From Stenopsyche tienmushanensis (lineage: Eukaryota > Arthropoda > Insecta > Trichoptera > Stenopsychidae): 64,000 bases of DNA. Below are positions 12,376-26,715 of the stretch, one piece after another (the stretch's first letter is position 1; each line of letters starts with the position of its first letter). Where the stretch lies: positions 1,426,001-1,490,000 of the forward strand of contig WACJ01000515.1 of the NCBI GenBank assembly GCA_008973525.1. The letters are read 5' to 3'. The translations under genes and the position numbers were made by a program. The notes beneath the pieces were generated by a model. That model worked only from the letters and a program-made list of their open reading frames with translations, ran no database searches and was not told the DNA's origin.

Positions 12376-15300
12376 GTCGTGCATGAAAGAGATTTTAAAT
12401 AGATCCAGGGTTTGGATCCGGAACGACCCAAGGTGCCTTGTGGCTTTTTACGATCATAATATTGTGTAATAAGAAGATTGTTTCGTATGAACTATGCGAG
12501 ATTGTCTATAAGTCTGTAGCAGAGCTGCCGTGTTACGCGCCACAGTCGCCAAAACTGTAACGATTTATTTTTTTACTTCCAAAGCGTTCCAAATTATCCA
12601 TAAAATGCTTAAATATCTATTGTATGTGACAGGTACTTTCAATGTGACAGATTTGATAAATCACTTGAATACATAATAGATGAGATCGCAATGGCAATGA
12701 GCGAAATTTACACATCAAAGTTGTACAAGAGCGTTGAAAATCATGTTTTTAATCCAGTCCAGAAAAAAATTGTACAGAACTTATTTGACAAAATAAAATG
12801 TAGTCCATTGTATTCCAAATAATTAAAGACGCTTTCTAAATTTCTATAGACTAAAATAAAGTTTCTAATTTGTTGTGGTTCTCATATATCTTCTGCAGGG
12901 TCATGCTTATTTATTTTATACCAAAATTTATTACTGTGGTTTTCTTTCAAGTTATTTTTCTTAATTACTGTCCAAAATTTTCTTCTAATTGCAGCTTATT
13001 TTCTCAATAAAAAATAAAATGTCTTCAGTACCTTTTATAAGCACTGTAAGCATTTGTTAATATTTATTTGGTCGTAAAACATCATAGATTTCTTTTCACT
13101 TTAAACTCTTTTTTTTTCATTTCGGGTTATTTTTCGCAATTCCATCCAAAAAATCCTATAAACTTATTGAATTATGTATTATATTAAAGACAAAAAAATC
13201 ATCATCATAATCTGTAAATATACCAATGATTTAAATTAAATTTAAAAGAAAACTCGTATCAATTTTACCGACAATTGTCTCTATATAAGGACTAATAACA
13301 ACTAGTTTGAAAAATGTTTGGGAAACAGAAAGTATTTATATTTTTAATCAATTGTTTTTATCTAAATTTACCCTAATTATCCAGCTTTGAAATAGCAAAT
13401 ACTAAAAATATCATTTATAAAGCTTTAAATTTTTACATAAAAAATCCTATTGGAATAACCGAATTATTCCAATTTAACCATATGTATAATAGAAGGCATT
13501 GGGGAAATTTATAAGCTCACTTCATCCCTATAAAAATTACTAACGTGTGACAACAATCTTCTACAACTGTATCTTCTTCCAACATATTTTAATAACAATT
13601 TCCACGCATTTGACAGCAACTACCCTTCGTTATCAACGTCTTTAACTTTAAATATTTTAGTGTATTATGCTCTCGTTTTTGTTTGAAAAATGGATTAATT
13701 CGAATCTATCAGAATGAATTATTTTTTATAGCAATGATAATACATTTAGCATAAAATCTGGAATTTTTGTAAATATTTCTGCCGTGAATGGGATCAAATT
13801 GCAAGAGGAAATAGCTATATAATAGGACTAGTTCAGAATAATAATTGAATAGAATAAAGTATGTATTGTATAATTAAGGGGTAGTTATCTTAAGATGAAT
13901 GACTATGAAGAATCGATTATTCCATCAGTGCTAATTTTGTCTCGATGCATCCACCCGACGAGGGGGAGTTTATCCAATCTTCATCTGCAGTTAGCTAGCA
14001 ATAAAGACGTCCCGTCAACCTAAGAAGATATGGATTTCTCGCACGACCATTCTGCCTTATAATCCGCATTATTTTTCCACATAGACAAACCGAGTGTCCC
14101 ATATAGTGACAATGATGAATGCTCCCGGTGACAGTGATTTATCTGGAGAGATTTGGAGTTTCCACACGAGGAGCGGAGGTGACAGGGAGATTCTATTGAG
14201 GGGTGTCTCTCCTCTGCCACGACGACCGGAGGGAAAGAAAGCTCCGGTCCGAGTAGATTTGGAAATGTGGCTGCTGATGCCGCAGGAAGATAGATTCTAG
14301 GATAAGTGCCGTCTTGCGTGCATTCAATTGAAAACATCACGATCGCATTTGAAAAATGGAGACATTTTAAAATGCATTCGAGACAAATGCACTTTAAATG
14401 AAACACGCCATTAGACACTTCCTCTAAACGCACAAAAAACGTCATACAAGAGGCAATCAAATTCGACACATTAAATAATTAATGATACCATCATATACAC
14501 AATATTGTCAAAGCACTGCATACAATTATAATGGTATCATTATATGATTCATGGAAATCCCTATTGCGACCTTTTATTGAATATCGAATCGTTTTTGCTG
14601 AATGATCAAATCATTGACTGCAAAAAATCTGCGTAATTCATTCATCGACATCGATTTAAAAAATGTCCTTGGTTTGGGCGCTATTATAAAATGTCGACTT
14701 TTATATAGTTCATAAGCGAATTAAGTGATTTAGGATATCCTGTTCTTAATTTTTTTATAGCTTGTGCTGCAAAAATACAATGAAATCAATACATTCAGAG
14801 CTATTTAAGAAAAAAAAATAACCGCATCATGGTAATCTAATAATTGCCAGCGTATGCATGGTTATGAAAATGAACACATCGGCATGGTATTTGTTATCCC
14901 GTGTGTATGTCATGTGAGAAACACTTGAAATGTCCGAGTTGGAAATGTAAGCTGAATATGAATTTAAGTTGTATTATGATAACTTCAATTTTAGACTGAA
15001 TTGCTTTTTAGAAGTTATATGATACATGTATATGTATTTTAAGTATGACACATTATTTGCATACTTTGCATGGCAATTCAAGCTGAAATAATGAAAAACC
15101 ACCATGAAAATTGTTTGAATTTGATATCAGTTTGAATTGAATCTATTGGTTTTTTATCGCTAAGTTCTTCGTAATCATCGATTTCATTATATTTTTTTGC
15201 AGTCATGTATTTTGATATACAATAAAAAGGTGACCATCAACCATGGCTAAGAAAAATGGAAAAAAGTATAGTTAATCAATTCCTAATGAGGCAGTTGCGT

Positions 15301-18300
15301 ATGTCATTACCTCGATTCGGCCCGGTTCCGCTCGCTTTGATCGGTTCGCAGAACATCATGGGAACCAGTTGATTATGGTTGCTCTCAGATATGCCTTGGC
15401 AAATTTAGCGACATTTAAATCCCATACTCATATATACGGGATGAATGTATCTTTAGCGAGCACTATGTGTGTGTAGTATATATTCATTAGTCTCGCGTCT
15501 GCAGACGACAGGCGCGACAATTTGGAAAAAAATACATCGTACCCCTGGTATGGTACGGGGGATTTTCCGGATGTGGAAAAAAAGCCACTAAGCTCCCCAC
15601 CCGGTTATCTTCTTATAATTTATCTTGGCTGGTAGATTAGGATCAAGTTGTTCTAGGGCGGTTTCTAGGGCAAGCGTTCGGCTCACTGACACATGAATGA
15701 TCGTTTTTCTGCGGGAAATAAATATTGCGCAAGCCGAGGAAAACTTGCTCCAGGCAGTTTGCATTTTTCTGGAAAACTTATCGGGGAACGTGACTTGATA
15801 TAAGTCGCTTCCGGTGCTGCGACGTTATCAATCAAGAACGATTGGAATGCGTTAATTACGCAAAACCGTTAAATATGTTAGATAGGCAGCACGCTGAACG
15901 ATGATTATAGAACCCTTATTGTTCTTAATATATGCCTACTGATATTTGCATAATATTATTTTATCAGTTTATGAATCGTTGTTATACAGTTATATGAAAT
16001 AAAAAGCATCATACATGAGACCAAATTAGTATGGATTTACGAACAATCTATGTATCATTTATTGGATAATAAAATTAAAATAATAAATAAGGATGTATAA
16101 TCAATATAAAATAGGCTTCTCATTGTCATTTATCTAATGTAAGTAATCAAAATGTATTAGAAATAGAAGAAAATGGACAGTTTTATAGATTTTTGTCTTC
16201 ATATAAATATAATAATATTTTTTTTAAATTATAATACATGAATTTGCACTACGGATTTCTCATTTTTAAAAAACGATAGATACTTTTAAAGCATTTAAAT
16301 TCACCAATTGTGCATATTAAATAGGTGAATGCTTCATTGCAATTTCACCATATCCAATTTAATATTCATTCTGTAGCTTCCCTTTTTAAAGTATTTTAAA
16401 ATTTAAAGTCCGATATCGAATCTAAGGAATATCTATATGAAACTTTTCAGGGGATGAAGAATTTTCATCTCGTGGTTTCTCATTGCTTCCAACAGATGAT
16501 TATGTTTGGATTAGATCTTTCATATAGAAAGTTATTGTAGTTATTGTTCATCACTCATGTTGAACACTGTCAGATTTATTATTTACTATTTCAGATCATA
16601 AATATTAATAATCAAGAATCACTAAATTTATAGGTACGATTTTATACATAATCTTTGTAATAAATGTCCAAGAACTGCGTTGAGAATATAAAGGAATAAG
16701 ATGATTCTCAAACTACAATACTACGGACTATTCTTCAGATGACATTGATAGTTCATTGTTATTTAGAAGGACAAATTGTCTGAAAGTCAGAGGCTGTCTG
16801 TGAATAAATTCGGAATATTAATGGTTATATCGAATCATACAGAATAGATTCATGGCTAGTTTTTATCCAATTATCTACGCTTTGTTCAATTCATAATGGC
16901 ATTTGAATTCATACGAATACAATTTATTGTTGATCGCATGATTTTAAGATAAATGTGGGAGATTATATATGTGGCATACGTAACACAATTTAAGAAACAT
17001 AACCCCATTCCAGAGCTTCCCTCAAGGGCTACTGACCGTTACTTTCGCATCATCCCCCCGTTGCTAATGACCGTCCACCCTCTGTTTCTCCCCGTTTTTT
17101 TTTTCTCTCCGACATCCTACAGTTTTTGTTCGAGTCCTAAGCCATCCCCAGTCTTGTCTCCGAAATGGATAACCGCGGATCCATTTGTTCCGACGTCGTC
17201 CGAGATGCAACCAAACACGTTTGTATAGAGCCGCGCCAATTCCGTAACAATGAATCGTCAAATTAATTAAGTCGACCCTTTCACGTAAAGTTTTAAACGC
17301 GAAACGGCCCAAGTCTCGATGTTCATTTTGGCGCTGAAAAACAGTTAGCATTCGTATTGGATCGCTAAAAAATTGGATGTCGAACGAGCAAAAAATTGCG
17401 TCTGATTGATATTTTTTCTGGTCGTTTCACATAATGGCGGCTAGTTAATCTAAAAATCATACCGTTTCTCAATTTCATCGGTTATTAATCACAACGGTTA
17501 CTTTCGGTTGGATTTTTTGCGCTAATATTTATATGCACTTTTGTCGCTATTGCGGAAAACCAATGGGTGCGCTAATAAGTTTTTTCATCTCGCGGGAGCT
17601 CGGTGGTGAAAAAAAGGCACCCAAAATCAAATATTTGCTTTTCGTTACCGGGAGTTTTTTGAGCGTGTTCCAAAAAAAGAAGACAAATTCCTCACTTCGG
17701 ATCCGTACGGTGGCAAAAAATGATAAATTTGAGCATTTACCGTGTAATTGGTGCGGATAAGTTATTCCGCCGAGGAAATTTTACGATGGTAATTGCTTCA
17801 TAGCTACCGACTTGGACAATGTTGTATAATTAGAACGGAAGCTTTCTTCCTTGATGATGCAATTATCTACCATCCGAAAGGCACATACGGATGCAGTCTG
17901 TGGATGAAAAAATATTTCGAATCTCAATCCCAAACACGCCAATAAACTCAACAGTTACACCAATTACCCTAATCATCCCTATCCAAAACGAATTACGAGA
18001 AATTTTCGTTGACATATCACAATTCTTTCAATCTATTGCCGCATACACCCAAGAGACGAAGCCTCCGTTGTTAAATGAACGACATATTCTTCACCCGGCT
18101 TTGGAATTATCTTCGGTATTAAGCTCCATGTTAAGATCGCAATACAATGTTACTTATTTTTTCAATTGAATGTGGCTTACAACTGCAAGTATTTTTTCAA
18201 GGATAAAAAGCGGCTACGTGGTGTTGGATCTTATAATATAAATTTGTACTGGAACAACGCCCGACGCAAACAATTGTGGTGAATCTGCACTAGATCATTG

Positions 18301-18780
18301 AACGCAATATTCTACCTATTATAATTTAAACTTAACAACAAAGCAGGATGTATAAATTCAAAATAGTTTAAATTTTTCTTAGATTCATTTGAATTTATAA
18401 TGGCTAACCGCAAGACACGATATATATACAAGGCATATGCGAAAAAAATTGCACAATTCTAGTATAAAAAAAATTCATATTAAAAATATGTCATATTTGA
18501 TTTTCAAAATGGTTTATTGCAGTTTTATATCAAATCATTGCGAATTACTTTGACGTGATTGTTGAAGGCGCAGATATATTTTTTAAAATGTGATCACTGG
18601 CTTTCATAAAATCTGCCCTTAATATTCTCTCATATATTTTAATAAGTATAGGGATACTTTTTAAGCCATCGCCGTAGTCCTAAGGAGAGATATATATCGG
18701 ACTGAATTTATTCCAGAAAGCTCCTATTAAGAGGCGAATTTTCATTGTAAATGATATAAATGTAATCTCATAAATGTATA
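12376..18780. other. Intron stretch with GC-richer islands
   Basis: Mostly AT-rich intron. A denser block at about 13970-14470 holds a 149-codon minus-strand frame (14020-14469) that is Cys- and Pro-containing but matches no domain I know. A block at 15300-15620 includes a GGGGGATTTTCC motif, and one at 16980-17360 has open frames on both strands. These look like candidate conserved non-coding elements rather than exons, since I see no start, splice or domain support. The rest shows nothing recognisable. Confidence 0.45.
15557..15568 (+). promoter_or_regulatory. Possible Rel/NF-kB binding motif
   Basis: GGGGGATTTTCC fits the insect Rel-family consensus (GGG, A/T-rich core, CC) in a GC-richer island of the intron. 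A single short match is weak evidence on its own. Confidence 0.2.
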
Positions 18781-18782
18781 TA

Positions 18783-18872
18783 TCAGATCAGTCCAAAAGT
18801 TCATGCGCATTGGGATTGGATTTTCTATTTAAAAAAATCCCAAAAATGCGCACGAATTTTAGACTGACCTGA
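18783..18872. mobile_element. 90-bp mariner-type MITE
   Basis: The left end TCAGATCAGTCCAAAAGTTC and the reverse complement of the right end, TCAGGTCAGTCTAAAATTCG, match closely, and both continue into TGCGCATT. The element is flanked by TA on each side, the target duplication of Tc1/mariner elements. Only about 30 bp lie between the repeats, so it has no coding capacity and forms a near-complete hairpin. The sequence supports a mariner-derived miniature element. Confidence 0.8.
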
Positions 18873-20513
18873 TAGAAAAACCCTGCAGAGAACTGCTGGA
18901 GGCTGCACTATGATAAAGATAATATATTCATATGCTCCCAAATTCAAATATATATCTTTCAATATTATCTCGTATATATTTTCCATACTGCTCAATCTCG
19001 AAAAAAAATCTTATTGATTGTTAGTTCATTAAGAATCATAAATTCCACCCCAAAGTTGAAATTTACTTACGATTTTACTAGGAAAAATTATAGATTCACT
19101 ATATTTTTTAATAGCAAATATGATCGAAATCGATGTAAATATAAATAACTAAGTCGATTTTGTTTCTGTACAATTTTATATTAAAAGACAAAATGCAAAA
19201 AGTATTTCATTTTTATTTGGTTAAGGACAGGTTTATATGAATGGAAATTTTCGATAATAATATATGAATCATTATTGTTGCAAATTTTCTTTTTTAGATC
19301 CCGAAAATCTGAATAAACCTAGATCAAGACGATCGATCGGATATATTTATACTTATGATCTCCCAAATTTATCGGTACAATAAATTCATTTTTCGTAATC
19401 TGCATTTGAATCCAAACCTTTATAATTTGGGCTCAAGATCTAATCCACTATAGCAATATTTAATTATAAAATTTATAAGCATGAATTGAATATTATTTAA
19501 TATACTTCTCTTCAATTATGAATTGTGGTGTTGTGCATCTTCTGTCAGCTTTATTTAGCTAAATTTGATTGAAATGGGAAATAATTGCAAATAATATATT
19601 TTGAAGGATGATTAGGCAATTGTGCTTGATGGATTTTTAACGATATGCTTTTATATCTAATTATCTAATATTCTACATGCTAACTCACATATAATATTAA
19701 GCATACATTGAAAATCCCACTTGATGGATTATAAGACGCCTCATGGCATTCTATCAACGATAAAATACAAAGGTTTGAGACAGTGATATGTATGAATTTT
19801 TTCACCATGAGCTTAAAGAAATTGCGATACTTTTAGCAATAAACGTGTCTTATTGATTCGACACTCTTGGAATATTTCAACAAAGATCAAAGCCATCGTC
19901 GAACTGGTTGCCATTTTTAAATATTTACCACTCCGCATTGCGGTTGATGGTATGTTCTCACAGTGAGAGTTAATATATATATTTTTTACCAATCTCGGTT
20001 CCTTTTAGGGTCCGATTTTATGTCCTGTTAACGATGTGTTTGGCAAATAGGTCATAAACGATCCGCCACTATGTAAAGTCTCCGGGCGGCGCCCTTCGCG
20101 CCAACACCATACTCGGATGGGAAAAGAAGGAAACTCGATAATGCTGGAATGGAACATCGATGTTCTATGTCTTTATGGTAATTTAATGCAAATGTGAATA
20201 GATAGCCATTGATGACACGAACATGCAGGTGTCCTGTTATAAATAATGTTAGTTGAGAGCTAAGAATTTATTCGCTAGTAAAACCCGCTTAACTATGGCT
20301 TCGTTGACAATACGGGAACCCTTAAATGGCGAAACGAACTAAAATGTCACGACTACTGGGCTTTGCCATTTTGTTTTAGGCATTGTCGTGGCGGAATTGA
20401 TAGATGGATCAAAATGCTAAATAATCGTCTATTAATATTACCCGAAAATCAAAAATATAGACTATATTTTACGAATTTAACGATCCAATTCTCATTGATT
20501 TTTTAACCAGTTT
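18873..20513. other. Intron sequence without recognisable features
   Basis: AT-rich intron. A short GC-rich word near 20078-20105 (CCGGGCGGCGCCC) stands out from its surroundings. No gene or repeat identified. Confidence 0.5.
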
Positions 20514-20599
20514 TTGATTCAAAATTTTATGAAATATCAATTTCTAAACTATTTTATATTTATATGGAATACATTTTGCAATATTTTTTTTAAATATAA

Positions 20600-20762
20600 A
20601 TACCCGTATGGCATATTTTCAAAGCAACACGTTTTTATTGGAGGACACTGGAAAATCACCCTAATAAAAACCCATACCGGTGAAAATTTCCAGGATTGTG
20701 ATCACTATAATTTGATATTGAGATTTAAAAAAATGCTGATTGATATAAAAGCGATATTACCA
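20600..20762 (+). pseudogene. Possible decayed C2H2 zinc-finger remnant
   Basis: Within an 83-codon frame the peptide around 20660-20710 reads KTHTGENFQDCDHY, close to the inter-finger linker of Krüppel-type proteins (HTGEKPFxCxxC). An upstream HVFIGGHWKITLIKTH could be a worn finger end. The first cysteine is shifted and the second replaced by tyrosine, so no functional finger remains. It may be a retro-copied or transposon-borne zinc-finger fragment. The match is short and chance cannot be excluded. Confidence 0.3.
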
Positions 20763-23300
20763 TAAAAGGTTAACCCAATGCTTTAATTTAGTATAAAACA
20801 AAAGTAATTAAGGAGAAAAAGCAGGAAAAATCCGTCTAAAAAAGTGTTCTCCAAGGCTATTCTATAGATTATAGATTCAAACAAATCACTCACCCACCAT
20901 TAAGTCTTAATCAAACATCAAGTCAATATTGTTTATTTACTAATTTAAAAAGGATCTTCGTGGGAGGTTTTTGCGAAACGGCGAATCCTTAAAACAGGCT
21001 GTAAACGACCATACTAACAGAAAGGTCGGATCTTATTTTTATAGTAATATAAAAAACATTTGAAAGATTTACTAAATTTTTAAGCAACCATTATTAATTA
21101 TAGGTCAGAAATCGTCTTTAAAACTACTCGTGCAATAATACAAAAATTAAGATTCAAAACCAATGAAATTGACTAAGATTACCGGATTTAGTCTGTTATA
21201 TAATATATTGAGAAACGGTGTATTAGACGATAATTTTGCTTCGAATGCATTAATATTGCGAAAAAACTTCTTGGCGTAAGATATGATTATAATGCATATT
21301 TGACAATCGTAGCCATGAGCAAAATAAATGACCTTAGACATAAATTAGATCATTTTTACAAATAGCATACATCAAATTTAACCTTCACCAGACGCTCATT
21401 TCAAAGTGCATAAGTTTTTATATAAAAGAGCGATATAATCTTCCAAAAAATGCATAAAAAGCGTTGGTTAAGTATATTTTACATTGTATATTTGAATACA
21501 GATAACCCTCAAATAGCAAGGCTTTCAGATCTAAAACTAGTACAAAAACGGCGCATGGATCCAAAAGTACGATATTTTATTAAGTATTTTTTTTGTACAT
21601 TTCAAGATAAAAGTGTTCTACATTTTTTTTTAATTTCCAATTTTGGATTATCCCGATTTTTAGCTGTAAATTTAATGATAACGGTCATATTTTTAAGAAG
21701 GATTTTGTCTATTCTTCAACCGTATTGACGTTGATATACTTTTAATTTAAATAAAATTATCATCATAGTGCAGCCACAAATAGTCCACTGCAGAACTATG
21801 TACCTCTTTAATATCCATTTACAGGAAGGGGTCACATCCATCACGTCTGTATCATACATTCACTTCCTTATTCACTCGATATTTAAGGTAGCATTACCAC
21901 CGAGTTTCATTTAGAACACTCACCCAGCGGGTATCCTGAATGAACGTATTGACGAATGCTTTCGTGACCGTCTCGATAGGGAGTGTGGGAGGTTTTTAAA
22001 AGACTGAGTAAGTAAGACAGTGGAAAACTACTCTGGACGACCCTTTTGATTCTACTGGAAAGGGCTTTCTGGAGTGATATAATGGTCGTTTGTATTATCG
22101 TATTGATGATATAATTTTATTAGCTTTTCGAGCATTTGATTATTTTTAAGGTGCCATATCTGTTATGGGATTTAGGCAATCTCCATAAAATAATTTAATA
22201 GGGATTTTTTTCATGTGATAGTCTCTGATTTTAGATAATAATTTATTGTTGCAAATCCAGTCACTCAATGGCGGCTATTCACGACTATAAATCGTATGGT
22301 CTCTAAGAAAAGAAACAGCAAACTATACATTTTATACTATTTTTCGTATGAAATTTGTCTTACGACCATTTTAACGTACATCCAAGTCGAGAACTGACTG
22401 TACTAAAAAATAATTAAAAGGTCTTGCAAAATATAAATCATGCTGACCATTAGGGTCAACAAATCAAAAAGAGGAATTTTAGTACTACTTATAAATTTAA
22501 ATATATTTTTGTACATAAAATTAATATTTACACACACCATTATTTAAGATATCAAAGTAAAAAGGTTGCATTTTCGAATATAATTCTTTTATCACATGTC
22601 GCAGCGACACTCGTGCGGATTTTTCGGGAAAAGGGTTAAAGTTCAAATGTTCGATTTCATTTTTGTAACGCCGCACAGATAGCGCAGAATCTTCGTGAAA
22701 AATTGTATTTTGCTGAAAAAAACCGCCTGAAAAAATACGTAAAACTCGTAGAGGAGTTTCCAGCGGCGGCCGCTAGATGTAGACACCGGCACAGTTCTAT
22801 TAGAAAAAATGTGGCACGCGATTACCAACACACACGCGCGCGCGGCCCGCTGCTGCCAGGAGCATTTTAATTGTTTATTATCATCACGACTTTTTGCCAC
22901 CTACCGGCGATGATTTATACTGATAACTTCCATCGGGAACCAGAACATTAAATTGGCGCTAACTCTTTTAACGATGGCTAATATATTCTAATAAAATTTA
23001 TACCATTTCAATCACGCCCTCGTTTCTATTATGGCGATAAAATTAAATTTGGGCGCCCGGGGCGAGATCGATATCGAAATTCAGACGAAACCGTTACTTA
23101 ATAATCATTTTAAACGTGTCATTCATTCGTTTCAATTAGCGAATAATTCCAATGGTCCCGCTGTAATATGCAGGAAACGTATCGTATATCAATTGAATTG
23201 CATGTGATGCATCGCATGCTATCATTTCATCTCTCGTCAGATGCTTATCATTTGGCGAAATGTGTATACATCGCCATGAATCCTTATTAAGAGACTTGAG
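20763..23300. other. Intron sequence with one GC-rich patch
   Basis: AT-rich intron. At about 22755-22860 a patch with CAGCGGCGGCCGC and an alternating CG run (ACACGCGCGCGCGGCCCGC) stands out. No gene or element recognised. Open frames near 21450-21728 and 22643-22900 have no family signature. Confidence 0.45.
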
Positions 23301-23306
23301 TGTTTA

Positions 23307-23441
23307 TTTATTGATATACAAGCTTCATACGCGTTGCGCGTTCCTGAGAGATAAGTGGAATTGTACGGACGATAAGTGGCGGACATACACATAAAGCATC
23401 TATGTAAAGCTGAATTTAAAATAAACTCACTACTCAAAAGA
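23307..23441 (+). repeat. MITE copy 1, possibly piggyBac-type
   Basis: Contains AAGCTTCATACGCGTTGCGC and ends in CTCACTACTCAAAAGATTAA. It aligns with 52146-52257 over AAGCTTCATACGCG, a TTGTACGGA block, ATAGCATCTA-like words and the CTCACTACTCAAA end. It stops at a TTAA (23442-23445), the target site of piggyBac elements. The left end is not defined. Confidence 0.5.
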
Positions 23442-26400
23442 TTAATATATATTTCTCACAATCTCAAACAGGGGATGATTGTTTTTATGAAAACATTTTT
23501 AATAGTAAATTTAATAATATTTTTAATATTTAATAATATAAGAAATAGATTTTATAATCCACAGCATTCTTCGTGACGGGCACTAATATATGGTTACTGT
23601 CAATACTTGCGAAAATTGACGACGATATATCGCTGCGTACGCGATGACACTTTACTACTAGCACTACCAATATAATAGTGCAAATAAAGGCAGCGAGGCA
23701 CCTTAAAAAAGTACGTAGAATAATTAAATTTGGTAACTCCATTCCATTAGCTGAGGAAGCAGATGGAATTCTTACGGACCCTATTGCCACCAAAAGGTGG
23801 GCTAGAAACGCGGCAATTGCCGATTGGAGAGAGGCTCTTTTGTGCCGTATCAGAGGTCCTTTTTCTGGACCTCTTGGCCACAAGTACTTGGGGGCCAGCC
23901 CCGGTGCCTTTTCGGCGTACAATACCCTTCTGCCATAGTTTCGGAGCCAAATGTGCCTTGAACGAATACTATTTTAATATCCGTCCTCTATCATAACATG
24001 TCACTACGGATTGACCATATACTTGTATCAACCTAAGTATAATAATAATATTTAAAAACAAACACAAATATAGCTTCATATAACGTTACACAAAACTCTT
24101 ATTTAATGAATAAGTTTATTTTTAAGGAGGAATTTAATGAATAAAGAATTATATACGGGATATTTGGTTGCAGTAGGATCAGGATGATAATAATAATTGG
24201 TTGTAAATATAAAAATTATAGCATTTATAATGACAATAGTTTGTATGTATAATAGTGCTAGAATGTTGACGGTATACTGATTACATAATTACATGAATTT
24301 ATGTCATAATATGTTCCTTTTCAAATCTTCTATCAGCACTAAGAAGGTTAATAATTTTGGATTTATTAATAATACCCATCCATTGTCTCTAAATTGTGCC
24401 AATTTATGAAATATAAGATGAATAAATGAACATAAAACAGTTTCATCAAATGGTAGCATCATATTTAATTAATACAAATTTTTATAAATATAATCATTTA
24501 TGTTGGCGACCTGGCAACCTACCCAATACATAAAAATGCCATTTAACATTTTTTTAAACCGTTAATTGATAATTCCGCGTCCGCTTTTACCGACGCCTTC
24601 ACAACAAAGCAACAGCTGAAAGCTCCGCCCGTTGCGTTCAGGACGAAATTAATTCAGGATTTTTGCAAAATAAATTTAAAATATCGGATAAATTAGGAAA
24701 AATTGATGACATTTTCGCATTAATTTTAGGCAGCCTTGTTATCAATTTTAAGGGCGATTTTTCACCCAATATTTTTCATGCTCTGTCGGTCTTCAGCGCA
24801 AACAGCGACCTGACCTGCGCAATGACCAGACGATGGCAAAGAAAAAAACATGAAATTTATGCCGGGCAAATTTCAGCTGAAAGCATATATACTTTTTTTA
24901 CAGCGCCTATGTATATGAGCCGCGTTTAATTATGTATCGACTAATTTCTTCGACGGGCCTAATGAGAGGACGTACCGCGTCCGGCCGGATATATCCGATC
25001 CAATTTAGTGCTAAATACTTGAAAAAACGTCCACAGAATGTGATCGGGGCTCTATTGTGCGATTTTACAAAGTGTGATTAGTAATTACGGCCTAATTAAC
25101 CTATAACTCGAGTCGATCGGGGGATGGGGTGTTGTGTTTGCATATGATGGTCATATCGGGCGGCTGTTCCGCGTCGGATTGTGATATCACACCCCTTTAT
25201 TATGACATATCGCCGCTTCCGGAATTCGCGGATGTAGGTTATGTTTTGACATATGAGATTCATACTTCCGATACATGTGCGAATCATAATGGAATCAATG
25301 GAGAAACGTCAACAATCGAGATCGGTGATGTTTGTGCTGACATTTCATAAAAATGATACATCATCCCGATGTAAATACAGTGAAATTGGCATCAATTAAA
25401 AGGTAAGTTTATCTAAAATATATATTTATCATTTTTAAATAAATTCAAGCATATTTTTATTCATAAACTATTTGAAAACTGTTGATATACCGACCAAGAA
25501 CCAATATTTCATTAATCAAAATTTATTATTGTGTTGGTATAATTTCGCCATAATTACTTTCTTCGGGTTATGGTCTCGCATTTTAAAAGTAAGGTCGGGA
25601 TTCGAACCCAAGATGTCCGTAAATCGGAAACGCGATTCCCTTCAACCCCACCCACTTGTCAGTCAAACTATCATCCAAAATAATCTGCACGCTTTTATTA
25701 CTCCTTTGTAATTTATGTAGAAAGGGTAATATAATCATCCCAAGAAGGATGTGTTGTTGTATACTTTGTATACAAAAGATCTCAAATATTGACTTTAACT
25801 CCCACTCTAAAATTATAGGTAATAAATTTAATATTATATCTCAACATGAAGGTAAACATTCTCAGGATTTGCTAAAAAAAATCAATGAATTTATGCTCAT
25901 TGCTGAAGAATTGTAAATCATAATTATACCCCAAGACCGTCATTATCTTAAAACAGAATCTGCCATATCAATATTGATGCGATGAATATTGGTTTTGAAT
26001 ATCTTAAATTTGCAATTAAATTGCCTATAAATTAAACGCATCTTATTGCACCATATAAGAATCATAACCCGCGTAGATCTTTACTTTATCATGGTCCATC
26101 ATTATTGCAAATTATCGATAAACTTTTTCATACCATCGGCTTAAAACAAAACATTTCACACACGGTTCGTTTTCATAATAAAAGCATTTTATTCTGAGAC
26201 ATATAATAAACCATATTTTTCATCCTATAACCAGAAAAATCTCTTATTTCGATTACATCAGATGGGTAGTCAAATGGCAGTATTTTATTCCACAAATTAC
26301 GACAAACTTAATACATTTCAGACTATTAAAGTTGTTGTCGTTAAAGAAACTTTGGAGAAATGATTGTTTCTTTTTCTTTCCAAGTACATCTCTTTATAAG

Positions 26401-26715
26401 ATGCAAACAGGTGATCAAACTCGCTTTTCATTTTCATGCACTTCTTTATATCTGGATCCAGCTAGATTAACATCTTCTGAATCATTTGTAAGTCTGAAAT
26501 CTTTAGAATTCAATAAAATTAACACGATAGAATCAAACAGCTTTTTATTGCCTTTGAAGAAAATCTGATAAGTTTGAGATGTGGTTTTTGGAAGATTTTT
26601 ATACAAATAAAAGATTTTTGTGTAATATTTTTCCATCGAAATCTACTTATTTTAAACATTTTGAATATTTAGATGAGAAAGAAACTATGAGTGAGTGATG
26701 AAGTTGTCTTCTTTA
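23442..26715. other. Intron stretch with GC islands and a SINE-like piece
   Basis: GC-richer islands at 23670-23945 and 24560-25380 carry short overlapping open frames on both strands without recognisable domains. These may be conserved non-coding elements or unknown repeat remnants. A B-box-bearing SINE-like piece lies at about 25570-25660. The rest is AT-rich and featureless. Confidence 0.4.
25570..25665 (-). repeat. tRNA-derived SINE-like fragment with B box
   Basis: Minus strand contains TTGGGTTCGAATCCCGACC, an exact B box with a partially pairing T-stem. The sequence upstream lacks a clear A box and cloverleaf, so it is not called as a tRNA gene. Confidence 0.4.

Noticed and set aside
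17064..17351. 95-codon minus-strand frame in a GC-richer block
   Set aside because: Overlaps a 91-codon plus-strand frame and has no recognisable domain; more likely compositional or non-coding.
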